Shown: positions 9,314 through 18,300 of the stretch, piece after piece
Layout: each line of letters begins with the position of its first letter
Position numbering within the stretch: the stretch's first letter is position 1
From: an uncultured Chitinophaga sp.
GTDB lineage: Bacteria; Bacteroidota; Bacteroidia; Chitinophagales; Chitinophagaceae
Reading direction: 5' to 3'
NCBI RefSeq assembly: GCF_937898475.1
Contig: NZ_CALEJS010000012.1
Coordinates: 434,001-498,000 of the forward strand
Length of the DNA stretch: 64,000 nt
The notes under the pieces: model-generated
What the model was told of the DNA's origin: nothing
Databases searched by the model: none
Seen by the model: the letters and a program-made list of their open reading frames with translations, nothing else
Made by a program: the position numbers and the translations under genes

Positions 9314-10765
9314 TTACAGATTGTGGATGTAAGAGAGCATGAATCCTGCTGAAAATCGGCGGGCCACGGTATTTACGGGGTTTCCTAGCAACAGGTTGTC
9401 TTCGTCCGGCTGATCAAAATTAACATCCTGCGGATAGGCGCCGGTATGGCCATACGCCAGCAGGAAGCCGGTCCTGAAATTGAATTTCTGTCTTTTGAAG
9501 TTGGCGCCCAGCGCCAGGTGATAATTGTTCCAGTGCGCGGTAAAAGCTTCATAGCCGGTCAGGTTTTCAAACTCGCCAGAATCGGCATAGCTCATGTCGC
9601 TTCTTACAGCGCAGTAGGCCGTAATATTGGGCTTCAGTACATAGCTGATGCCCAGGGCAAAATTAATAACGGAGGTGCGGGCGTCGTGCAGGCGGATCAG
9701 TGAGGTGGTTAATGTGCGGTTATCGCCGGTATCCGGCCGTACAAAGGCTTCGTTGCGGGGCGTAAGGATGTTATAGTCCTTTATCCGCAGAAAATATTCT
9801 GTTGCAAAGTACAACTGCCCTCTGCCATAGTCGTAAGCGTAGCCTGCTGCAATGCTGAGCGGCATTTTCCACCTGGCTTTCAGGCTTTCCTGCCGGGTGC
9901 TGGCCATAAAGTCGTAAAATACCCCTGAATAAGCTTCCCGGATGTTGCTAAGCATATAGTCACTCACAATGCTGCCACGGCCCCACAAATGCACCAGCGG
10001 CGAAGTGAGCATGAGCCCGAGATGATGCCGGCCGGCGCTATATGCCAGTCCTGCTTTGAACCGGAGCCCCACATGCACATAGTTGGCCAGGTAGTAAGCC
10101 TCGCTGCTGACCAGCGGTAGTGAAGAACTGTCTATATCGCGGTTGGCCAGGGCCCGGCCATTGGTGTTTACATTGTAACGCTGCTGGTGTATGGCCGCTT
10201 CCATGGAGAAGCCGGCAGACAGCCGGGGAGAAAGCCGGAAGCCTGTTCCCAGCAGGGCGGAGGTTTCGCTTACCCGGTTCTCTATTACATAGTCGCCCAC
10301 AAAGTACTCGGTACCCGGACTGTAACTGTCGTCCAGTACGTTTATCTTTTCATCCCGCCGCTGGGAGCTCTGAAAGCGTATGCCCGGCGCATTGATCAGT
10401 GCGTAGGCAATTACCACCGGCGCTTTTTTCCCAAAGGAAATACTACCCGACAGCATCTGGGGAATAATGCGTACGGACTGTGAGCGGAGGTGCCTGCCCG
10501 TGCCCGCCCCGTTCCTGATTTTGATGGATTCCAGGTTGTAAATGTTGGCACTGATGGAGCTGATGGCGAGCCTGTCCTTGTTTGAAAGGCTTAGCAGGGC
10601 AGGATTATAGAACAGCACGCCGCTGTCGCGGTTACTGGCGATCACCGATCCGGGTGTAAGAAAAACACCAGGGCCATAGTTATTGGACCAGTAATGCGCA
10701 TCCTGCGCGGAGGCGGGTTGCCATAGCAAAAGCAGAACGGGTAGGAGTAGTAGAGTACACCGCAT
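9314..10765 (-). CDS. Outer-membrane beta-barrel protein, FadL/OmpP1-like
   Basis: A 483-residue protein with a clear signal peptide (residues 1-20, ending in ASAQ). It is rich in alternating beta strands and ends in an aromatic-rich strand, as expected for an outer-membrane barrel. The N-terminal NYGPGVFLTPGSVIASNRDSG and YNPALLSLSNKD resemble the plug-like start of FadL/OmpP1-type transporters (the GxxxNPA-type motif). A role in uptake of hydrophobic compounds is an inference. It lies 24 nt upstream of the SNF2 gene on the same strand and is divergent from the PI-PLC-like gene. Confidence 0.7.
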   Translation of the reverse strand: MRCTLLLLPVLLLLWQPASAQDAHYWSNNYGPGVFLTPGSVIASNRDSGVLFYNPALLSLSNKDRLAISSISANIYNLESIKIRNGAGTGRHLRSQSVRIIPQMLSGSISFGKKAPVVIAYALINAPGIRFQSSQRRDEKINVLDDSYSPGTEYFVGDYVIENRVSETSALLGTGFRLSPRLSAGFSMEAAIHQQRYNVNTNGRALANRDIDSSSLPLVSSEAYYLANYVHVGLRFKAGLAYSAGRHHLGLMLTSPLVHLWGRGSIVSDYMLSNIREAYSGVFYDFMASTRQESLKARWKMPLSIAAGYAYDYGRGQLYFATEYFLRIKDYNILTPRNEAFVRPDTGDNRTLTTSLIRLHDARTSVINFALGISYVLKPNITAYCAVRSDMSYADSGEFENLTGYEAFTAHWNNYHLALGANFKRQKFNFRTGFLLAYGHTGAYPQDVNFDQPDEDNLLLGNPVNTVARRFSAGFMLSYIHNL

Positions 10766-10849
10766 ACAACAAGTATTAAATGATGTTGATAGTTAACGCA
10801 TTAGCTATAAGAAAGGTTTAAACAATATTGGGCTGCTGCTGTTATAAAG

Positions 10850-12844
10850 ATGAGGCACAGCACTATGATGATCAGATTTCTTTTTTTGGGGGCCCTGTTT
10901 TGTTATGCCCTTTGCCTGCAGGCACAGAACCTTTCCTTTACCGCGCCCGTTAATTTTTTGCCGCAGGCGGCTACAGATAAAGCAATTGACATCACCAGCT
11001 ATCATGGCGGATACTTTGTAGCCTGGAAGGAGAGCGGCCCCAATGGCGCTATCAACGTCAGCTTCCTGGGCAGGCGGCATGATACTGCCTTTGTACAAAC
11101 CCAGGTGAAGATCCCAAACAGCAGCAGCAACTTTGCACCGGTGCTGCAGGTGATGAATGACCGGCTCTATCTCTTGTGGATCAGCGCTAATGGCGGTCTG
11201 CACTACGTGATCAGTAATTCCGATACGGGCTTTAACGCGGAAAATATCTTTGTACAGCGGCTGGACGGTCCCTGGTCATTGTCTTACGGCCTCAGTACCA
11301 CCGTGGTACATGGCCAGCTGATGCTGGTGTCTCATGCTGCTAACAGGAGCACGCTGGTATATGCCATCCTCGAACCGGAGCAGAACGGCACTTTTAAAAC
11401 AGCCAGCGTGGAAGAGATCTACAATGTCAAAGCGGCCGACTACCCCTTTGTTGTCAGCCTTACGGATACGGACGTACGGCTGTGCTGGCGGGGGTATAAA
11501 GGGCAGGATATCTACTATGCCGATTATAACGTGCACGACGCCAGCTGGAAGGACCCCGTTCGCCTGGAAGACGCCGAAACCGGCGCTGCGCCCGCACTCT
11601 ATCATGTGTGGAACTCCCGGCACCTCTTCTATATCTGGAAAGGCCCAAAGAACGATAACCGGATATACTACACTACGGCGGCAGACGGTATAAGGCCCGG
11701 CGAACAGAAAGTACTGCCGGCCTACTTTAGCACCGGTAACCCGGTAGCGGTGTGTGAGCTGGACAGCAACAATTTCATTATGGCTTATACCGGCGCAGAT
11801 AACCGTTTTTATCTCAGCTATTTTGCCAGCTATGATCCCGCCTCCTGGATGCAGGACCTGTTTCATCCCCACCGGGCAGATCTCAGCCTGAAAGATATCG
11901 TTATCCCCGGCTCGCATGATGCAGGGATGTCGGTGCTTAGCGGCACCGGCGGACAAATGAAAGACGCCATCAACAGCTGTAATACCCTTACACAGCGCCT
12001 GCCCATCAGGTCCCAGCTGGAGGAGGGCATCCGGATGTTCGACCTGCGGATAGGGAAATTTGCTAATGCACTGTATACCAAACATGCACAGTCAGATTGC
12101 GATGCGGATGCCGTAGGCGCCGGCTATGGTGAAAAATTTTCCGACGTGCTGGATGGCTTGCGCAGCTTCCTGGAGGAGCACAAAATGGAAACGGTTATCC
12201 TGAATTTCAGTCATTTCTGCGATGCAGACGTTCCTACCGCTTCCATTGCAGATACGCTGGTCGCCTCGCTGGGCGGGCATCTTTTCAGCCATTCCGCCAG
12301 AAAGCTGGCGGAACTTCAACTGAAAGACCTGGCGGGGAAGGTGATCGTGGTGTTTGAGCAGCGTGCCTACCATAACGGCACTATCGATTCCTGCACCATT
12401 GCAGACGCTTCCGGGGCCTTTATCAACTACCGCCGTAAATATGCCGCTACCAACGATATGCAGAAACTGCTGGCCGCCCAGCTGGCTTTTTTCAACAGTA
12501 TGAAGGATGGGGTGAGTGATAACGACCTGGTACGGCTGGACTGGCAGCTGACCCAAAGCGGGCAGGAGGCTGCCCTGATCTGTAACGGCTACCGGCCGGA
12601 CAAGACGGGGGCCCTGGTAAGCGGCGTTATCCTCCTGGCCAATGCCCTTAAAAAGAACGAAACCATCCTGGACCTCTCCGCCAAAGGCAACCGGCTGATG
12701 CTACCCACCCTCAGCGAATGGATCGCCAATGGCACCATTAACCCCCGCAATAAGCCCAACATCCTCTACGTAGACGTAGCCGGCAGCTGGATCACCGACT
12801 ACTGCATTGACTTGAATAATAGCCGCTTATACAGGAGAGACTAG
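10850..12844 (+). CDS. Exported PI-PLC X-domain protein with N-terminal beta-propeller-like half
   Basis: Signal peptide at residues 1-24 (ending LCLQAQ). Residues of about 30-340 contain repeated beta-rich blocks with conserved Trp and Gly (YFVAWKESG, LYLLWISANGG, VRLCWRGYKG, LFYIWKGPK), consistent with a propeller or lectin-like module. The C-terminal half is a phosphatidylinositol-specific phospholipase C X domain: IVIPGSHDAGM carries the first catalytic His (about residue 356) and LNFSHFCD carries a candidate second one. Bacterial members cleave phosphatidylinositol or GPI anchors without calcium. It may act on eukaryotic lipids, but the substrate is not shown. No T9SS tail is visible. 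Confidence 0.8.
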   Translation: MRHSTMMIRFLFLGALFCYALCLQAQNLSFTAPVNFLPQAATDKAIDITSYHGGYFVAWKESGPNGAINVSFLGRRHDTAFVQTQVKIPNSSSNFAPVLQVMNDRLYLLWISANGGLHYVISNSDTGFNAENIFVQRLDGPWSLSYGLSTTVVHGQLMLVSHAANRSTLVYAILEPEQNGTFKTASVEEIYNVKAADYPFVVSLTDTDVRLCWRGYKGQDIYYADYNVHDASWKDPVRLEDAETGAAPALYHVWNSRHLFYIWKGPKNDNRIYYTTAADGIRPGEQKVLPAYFSTGNPVAVCELDSNNFIMAYTGADNRFYLSYFASYDPASWMQDLFHPHRADLSLKDIVIPGSHDAGMSVLSGTGGQMKDAINSCNTLTQRLPIRSQLEEGIRMFDLRIGKFANALYTKHAQSDCDADAVGAGYGEKFSDVLDGLRSFLEEHKMETVILNFSHFCDADVPTASIADTLVASLGGHLFSHSARKLAELQLKDLAGKVIVVFEQRAYHNGTIDSCTIADASGAFINYRRKYAATNDMQKLLAAQLAFFNSMKDGVSDNDLVRLDWQLTQSGQEAALICNGYRPDKTGALVSGVILLANALKKNETILDLSAKGNRLMLPTLSEWIANGTINPRNKPNILYVDVAGSWITDYCIDLNNSRLYRRD

Positions 12845-12986
12845 AAGGTTTGAGGTTTGACGTTTCAGGTTTGAAGTTTGTTAGAAGTGAGAGGTTCAGG
12901 ACAAGTGAGTTGAGCTGGCATATTTCCTCATGAACCTGGAACCTTCAACAAACGTCAAACCTCGAACTTTCAAACTTTTAAACTTT
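12845..12986 (+). repeat. Heptad-phased inverted repeat (TTTGAGG class)
   Basis: The left arm (12845-12900) is a run of 7-bp units such as TTTGAGG, TTTGACG, TTTCAGG and TTTGAAG. The right arm (12931-12986) is its degenerate reverse complement (CAAACCT, CAAACTT units). The arms could form a long imperfect hairpin between the PI-PLC-like gene and the next co-directional gene. Related sites lie at 29609-29713, 33717-33797, 35453-35497 and 43619-43752. Confidence 0.7.
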
Positions 12987-13082
12987 CTTTAGCTGTTCTG
13001 ATATTAAACCTTCCCTTCCCGCCACCATCTAAATCACCAAAAGCAAATATTTAACGCCAGTCAGCAATAAAACTTTAAACAG

Positions 13083-13802
13083 ATGAAACGGAGATTATTG
13101 ATACTGGGTGCGCTTATAGCCTTCATAAGCACATTTTCAGCAGGCAGCGTGTCAGCCCAGCGGCGTGCCGGCGTAGGCGGGCATTTTTACGGAGGCGGGA
13201 CAAGGGTAGGCGTTGGCGCCCATTTCGGGGGAGGACATTACTATCGTCCCCGGGTGGTACACTATTATCCAAGGCCTTATGTAAGGGCATACTATCCATA
13301 CTATTACCCCATCGGTTTCCGGCTGGGAGTACTGCCATACGGCTTTATTACCCTGGGAACAGCCTGGGGGCCGTATTACTACTACGATGGTACTTTTTAC
13401 CGGCCTTCCAGCGATAACAAGGAGTATGAAGTGGCCGAACCGCCGGTAGGCGCAGATGTGCCCAATTTGCCGTCCGGCGCCCAAGAGGTGACTATCGACG
13501 GTAATACCTACTATGAGTATAATGGCACCTTCTACCAGGAAGTGATCAAACAAAATCAGCGCCGTTACGCTATTGTAGGTAAAGACGGGCAGCTGAACAT
13601 AGGCGGAGATGAGCACGCGCCGGCTGCCAACGCCCCCTCAGATGAAGGGGTGATACCTGCGCTGCCGCAGAACAGCCGTAAAGTAGAGATCAATGGCCAG
13701 ACCCTGTATGTATCACCTGACGGTATGTATTACCAGGAAGAAAGGGATGCAGACCACAATGTTACCGGTTACAGGATCGTAGGTAAGGAATCTGCTGATT
13801 AA
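13083..13802 (+). CDS. DUF6515-like envelope protein with repeated Tyr-rich modules
   Basis: A 239-residue exported protein with a signal peptide ending in VSAQ (residues 1-25). Next comes a Gly/Arg/Tyr-rich segment (GGHFYGGGTRVGVG, HYYRPRVVHYYPRPY), then a hydrophobic stretch YGFITLGTAWGPYYYYDGTFYRP. Two copies follow of a module of the form V-x-I-(D/N)-G-x-(T)-x-Y...G-x-(F/Y)-Y-x-E...RY-x-I-V-G-K, at about 138-165 and 198-235. This fits DUF6515, which has no known activity. A role at the envelope is an inference. Confidence 0.72.
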   Translation: MKRRLLILGALIAFISTFSAGSVSAQRRAGVGGHFYGGGTRVGVGAHFGGGHYYRPRVVHYYPRPYVRAYYPYYYPIGFRLGVLPYGFITLGTAWGPYYYYDGTFYRPSSDNKEYEVAEPPVGADVPNLPSGAQEVTIDGNTYYEYNGTFYQEVIKQNQRRYAIVGKDGQLNIGGDEHAPAANAPSDEGVIPALPQNSRKVEINGQTLYVSPDGMYYQEERDADHNVTGYRIVGKESAD

Positions 13803-13829
13803 CAGGCTTGTAACTGTAACGTATATCTG

Positions 13830-13872
13830 CAGGAGATGTTTTGTCAAAATGATAAAGCGTCTCCTGTTTTTA
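13830..13872 (+). terminator. Intrinsic terminator after the DUF6515-like gene
   Basis: CAGGAGATG at 13830-13838 pairs with CGTCTCCTG at 13858-13866 (one G-T pair), followed by a TTTTTA run. It starts 28 nt after the stop codon. Confidence 0.75.
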
Positions 13873-13928
13873 TATGGATAAGTGACTGATCTATCGCAGA
13901 TAACTATACGGATTTCGGTAAAATAACT

Positions 13929-13948
13929 GTCCCCCAGGAATGGGGGAC
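13929..13948. repeat. Perfect GC hairpin
   Basis: GTCCCCC and GGGGGAC form a 7-bp stem around the loop AGGAAT. No T run follows, so it is not an ordinary intrinsic terminator. Confidence 0.5.
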
Positions 13949-14173
13949 GGGGCTGATAACTATCCTATGAAAACTTGCTTTCGCAAGCTAATCCTGTTAG
14001 TTTTGAGTTATAGAGAGTACGTTATTTTTTGTTATTGTTTTGTTATTCTTCAATAGAATTTCGTTCAGGGCTTCGCGGTCTTTAATTTTGGTTGTTTTGC
14101 AAATTTGAGAAAGTACGGTCAGTGAGTGGAGGTTTTTTTAGAAAAACCCCGTAAAATGAGTGTATGTACCCAT

Positions 14174-14226
14174 TTTTGGGAGCTAGTACCTAATTCATAT
14201 AGTGCTATTTTGGGGGTTAGTACCTA
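14174..14226. promoter_or_regulatory. Two near-identical 19-bp direct repeats, candidate operators
   Basis: TTTTGGGAGCTAGTACCTA (14174-14192) and TTTTGGGGGTTAGTACCTA (14208-14226) differ at only two positions and lie 34 bp apart. A further GTACC is found at 14166. They lie about 280-330 bp upstream of the regulator start and could be binding sites for it or for another factor. Confidence 0.45.
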
Positions 14227-14371
14227 TTTTAAGCAAGACTGTGCTTTTATCGTTTATTGATGCCCGTTATCTTGCGTCATATTTACGTATGAAGGACATG
14301 TACATCCCGGGCTTGATGTAAACCATTGTATAACAAAAATTTAAAATTATTTGGCGCATTTATCCCTTGTC

Positions 14372-14395
14372 TGCGAACAAACTTGCGAACAAACT
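14372..14395. repeat. 12-bp perfect tandem duplication
   Basis: TGCGAACAAACT occurs twice back to back, about 112 bp upstream of the regulator start codon. It may be a duplicated binding site or simple slippage. Confidence 0.5.
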
Positions 14396-14507
14396 ATGGT
14401 GAAAAAATCTAAACCGCCGTTGGCGTTAACATCAAATTCATGTGTAGTAAGGTAGCCGAACGCTCCCCTGATCCGGCCTATGCAGAATTGTACAAACATA
14501 TTGTCTG

Positions 14508-15167
14508 ATGAATGAAGTCTCTCGTAAAATATTACTGGTAGACGGGAGTCATTCATTCATTCATCAAGTAACCCAGCTGCTGGAGCTGCAGGACTATAAA
14601 GTCCTCTCAGCGCAGTCCGCAGAGGAGGGATTGCAGATCTGTGTGGAGCAGTTGCCTGATCTGATCATTTGTGGCGCTACTCTGCGTGACACAGGAGGCC
14701 ATCATTTTCTGATGGCCCTGCGTGATGATCAGCGTGTGGCGCATATTCCGCTGATCTTCATCGGCCTCCGGGAGAACCGTGAGGATATGCGCATGGCAAT
14801 GAACCTGGGAGCAGATGATTATATGGTGCAACCTTTCAAACGGCAGGACCTGCTGTCGGGTGTGCGGGCACGGCTCACCCGTTTTGCCATTTTCAGAGGC
14901 GAACGCCAGGTGTTCGAGCCTGAACAGGACGATGGCATGCCTCCCTCTCTGCAGGAGAAATATCACCTCTCTAAAACGGAAATACGCATCCTTAAACTGA
15001 TCGCTGAAGGAAAGAACACTAAAGAGATAGCCGCAGAATTATATGTCAGTAGTAAAACCATCGAGAACCACCGTTACAATATCGCCCGCAAACTCGGGCT
15101 AAGCGGTCGCAACGCCCTTACCGAATATGTGATAAAAAATATTATTCAACGTTACAGAAATAGCTGA
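14508..15167 (+). CDS. LuxR-type regulator with degenerate receiver domain
   Basis: N-terminal CheY-like receiver fold (residues 7-125) and C-terminal GerE/LuxR helix-turn-helix (about 152-213; LSKTEIRILKLIAEGKNTKEIA, VSSKTIENHRYNIARKLG). The receiver has lost its active site. The aspartate expected after PDLIIC is Gly56, the second acidic residue of the usual DD pair is Gly13, the switch Ser/Thr is Gly86, and the lysine of the KPF motif is Gln108. It therefore cannot use normal Asp phosphorylation, and any control must come from a ligand, a partner or its own level. It precedes the Calx-beta surface protein and PorP/SprF and may control them, but the 199-bp AT-rich gap makes read-through uncertain. 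Confidence 0.85.
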   Translation: MNEVSRKILLVDGSHSFIHQVTQLLELQDYKVLSAQSAEEGLQICVEQLPDLIICGATLRDTGGHHFLMALRDDQRVAHIPLIFIGLRENREDMRMAMNLGADDYMVQPFKRQDLLSGVRARLTRFAIFRGERQVFEPEQDDGMPPSLQEKYHLSKTEIRILKLIAEGKNTKEIAAELYVSSKTIENHRYNIARKLGLSGRNALTEYVIKNIIQRYRNS

Positions 15168-15366
15168 TCCCCAATATATTCTTCTCGCATATAAGACTAA
15201 TTTTGATATTTTACCTCATTTATATTATTTTATTTAATAATTATTTCTAATTTTATATATTAAATATAGAGCTATTTTGAGCCGGGTTTAAAACCAGGGA
15301 GTCCTATTTATATGTATTACAATAAGTTATGGCTTTGGCAATAGCTTATCTGTTACGCTGTTACCT

Positions 15367-18300
15367 ATGAGTGCTATTCGTTATCGATCCTTATGCTGCA
15401 CAATCGCTGCCTTTTTAATGGCAGCAGGTCAGTTGTTTGCCCTGGAACCTTCCGGGAAGAAAGACAGAAAAGGCACAATGGCGGAAACTATCAGCCTGGC
15501 CAACCCCGGTAATGCTACTGAGGGCGGTATTTATGGCGGCGTTGATGTAGTGGTATCCGGCCCCGCCGCCACGGAAGATATCAGCATTACATTTACAGTA
15601 ACGGGTAAAGCCCTGGTGGGCACCGACTACTATAGTACCGGCTGGACCGGCAGTACCACCATCTTTGCCGGAACAAAATATACCCGCCTGCAACTGCAGG
15701 CTATAAACGACGACCTGGTAGAAGGGGATGAAGATGTGATTGTGACCATTACCGGCGCCACCGGCCTGAGTGGTGGCACCTATGATATATCCACCACCAA
15801 TGGAGCACAAACCCTGCAGATCATTGATGATGACAATATCATTTCTGCTTACGGTACCGGGTTGCAGGCGGCAGAGCCCAGTTCTCCCATTACCGTTAAA
15901 TTTGCCCTGCCGGCCAATGTTATTGCAGACGAAGATATAACGCTAACCTATTCCGCCAACGGTACTACCGCCCAGGCAAGCGATTTCGAAACGCCTTCCG
16001 GCACCATCATACTGCCTGCAGGATCAAACAGTGTAGTACTGACCATACCTATAGTGGATGACAAGATCATTGAAGGAAATGAAACGGTGATGGTTTCGCT
16101 GACAAGTGCCACTGCTGCCACCTTTAACGTAAGGCTCTCGGAAAGCGCGTCTGTAAACTGCTCCATACTGGATGATGACTCCGAACTCAGTATCAGTGTG
16201 GGCGGCACCATCAACGGCAAAGAATTCCCGAACTCTCCCGGCCGCTTTACTATCACACTGCCTCCCGGTGTAACTACCAGCAATATCATTACCGTAAAAT
16301 ATACTGTAACGGGCACCGCAACCAGTGGCCTGGATTTTAACCCACTAAGCGGTACCGCGTTTATATCCGCCTCAAAAAGCAGTACCAACGTAATTATAAC
16401 CGTGATCGATGACAAGGTGATCGAGGACCTGGAAAATGTGGTGATCACACTGGTCAGCGGCTCTTCAAATGACCTGCCCACCTTTGCCATCAGTCCTACC
16501 AATGGTACCACCACTGTAACGATAACGGATGACGATAACGTGGATGCCAACCGCCAGCTCAACGCTATCCGGGTGGAGCACGGCGCTGAATCTGGCAACG
16601 ATGGCAGCTTTAAACTGGCACTGCCTGCACCCTATACATACAGACAGGACATCACCGTCAACTATACGGTGAGCGGAACTGCCACGCCAGGTACGGACTA
16701 TATTCCCTTATCCGGAACAGCTACCCTTGTAGCCGGGCAAAACAGTGTGCTGGTAGCCGTACCGGTATTGAACGACGCCCTTATTGAAGGCGATGAGAGT
16801 GTAGTGATTACCCCACAGGACATTACTATTGATACAGACCTCTTTACTGGCGGTGCCACAGACACCGTAATGATCATAGATGATGACGATGATAATCTTA
16901 TTGTAGGTGTCAGCACTATCGATCGCGAAGCCAGCGAAACCGGCGATACCGCTGCTTTCAAGGTGAGCCTGCCTAACGGTACGGCAGCATCTGCACCGGT
17001 TACAGTGGATTATACCATTACCGGCACCGCAGCAAATGGTACTGATTATGTTTCCCTGCCCGGTACTATTATAATACCGGCAGACAGCAACAGCGTTTAC
17101 ATCCCCGTAAGCGTACTGGATGATAACCTGGTGGAAGGCGATGAAAAAGTGATCATCACACTTACCGGTGTGACCTCTACATTGCCGTTTAAAATAGATA
17201 CGAATGCCGATACTGCATCTGTCAATATCCATGATGACGACAACATCGATATGGACATCGTTGTAGGTGCCAGCATTCGCAACGCTGCAGAACCCGGCAC
17301 CGCAGGGGAGTTCACTATTGGCTTGGCTTCCGGTAAAGTGACCACTGAAGATGTAACCGTTACCTATCATACCGCAGGTACTGCGGTAAGCGGAACAGAC
17401 TACACCGCGCTCTCCGGTACCACCGTTATACCGGCCGGCAGCAGCAGCATAGCAGTAAGCGTGCCTGTAACAGACGACGATCTGGTGGAAGGCGATGAAA
17501 CCGTGATATTAATAATGGACAATGTTACTTCTGCCTTACCTTTTGTAGCCGGCGCCATTAAACAGGATACCATTATTATTAATGACGATGATGATGAGAA
17601 TATGAACGTGGTGATCACTGCCACCAAAGACCAGGCAAGTGAGCCCGGCACCAACGGCGAATTTACCGTAAGCCTCGCATCCGGTAAAACTACCCTGGTG
17701 CCCATCACCGTTACCTATACCGTAAGCGGTACCGCCACTGCGGGCACAGATTATACCACCCTCTCCGGTACCGTAACCATTCCGGCTAACAGCTCCGGCA
17801 TCAGCTTCCCTGTTCCCGTGCGGAATGATACCATTGCGGAATCTGCAGAAACAGTGATCGTTGAGCTGAACACCGTTACCGCTACCATGCCTTTCGTTAA
17901 AGGTGTGCCGGATAAAGATACCGTTACCATCCTGGATGATGATACAGAACAGCTGGTGATCGAGGCCAGCGACGCCATTGCAGGCGAACCTGCTGAAAAT
18001 GGCCAGTTCACTATACGTATAGTTTCCGGAGCGCTGGCAACTGCCGATATTACTATCGACCTGGAAGTGACCGGCACCGCAACCAACGGTACTGACTATG
18101 TTACCATCCCGGCCAGTGTAGTGCTTCCGGCAGGCAACAGCAGCATTACTGTACCGGTGACCGTGATCGATGACGATATCGTGGAAGGCAATGAGACGGT
18201 GGCGGTAAAATTAATGAACCTTACATCTGCGGTGCTATACAGCATCGGCGGCAATAACCTGGATACGGTGCGTATCACGGACGAAGATGACGACAACCTG

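Larger units (their letters stand above)
13873..14507. other. 635-bp AT-rich gap before the LuxR regulator; no gene seen
   Basis: No convincing coding frame is present. It holds a perfect 7-bp stem GTCCCCC/GGGGGAC at 13929-13948, a 5-bp stem CTTGC/GCAAG at 13974-13987, three GTACC-containing sites at 14161-14230 and a perfect 12-bp tandem duplication at 14372-14395. The size and content suggest a regulated promoter region for the gene at 14508. Confidence 0.6.

Noticed and set aside
11276..12085. 269-codon minus-strand frame in the PI-PLC-like gene
   Set aside because: Antisense shadow of a gene with clear signal peptide and catalytic motifs.
14396..14455. 19-codon frame starting MVKKSKPP before the LuxR regulator
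   Set aside because: Too short, no ribosome-site support and no leader-peptide features such as repeated codons of one amino acid.
14347..14556. 69-codon minus-strand frame overlapping the regulator start
   Set aside because: It overlaps the real gene start and contains the translated tandem duplication; no family recognised.
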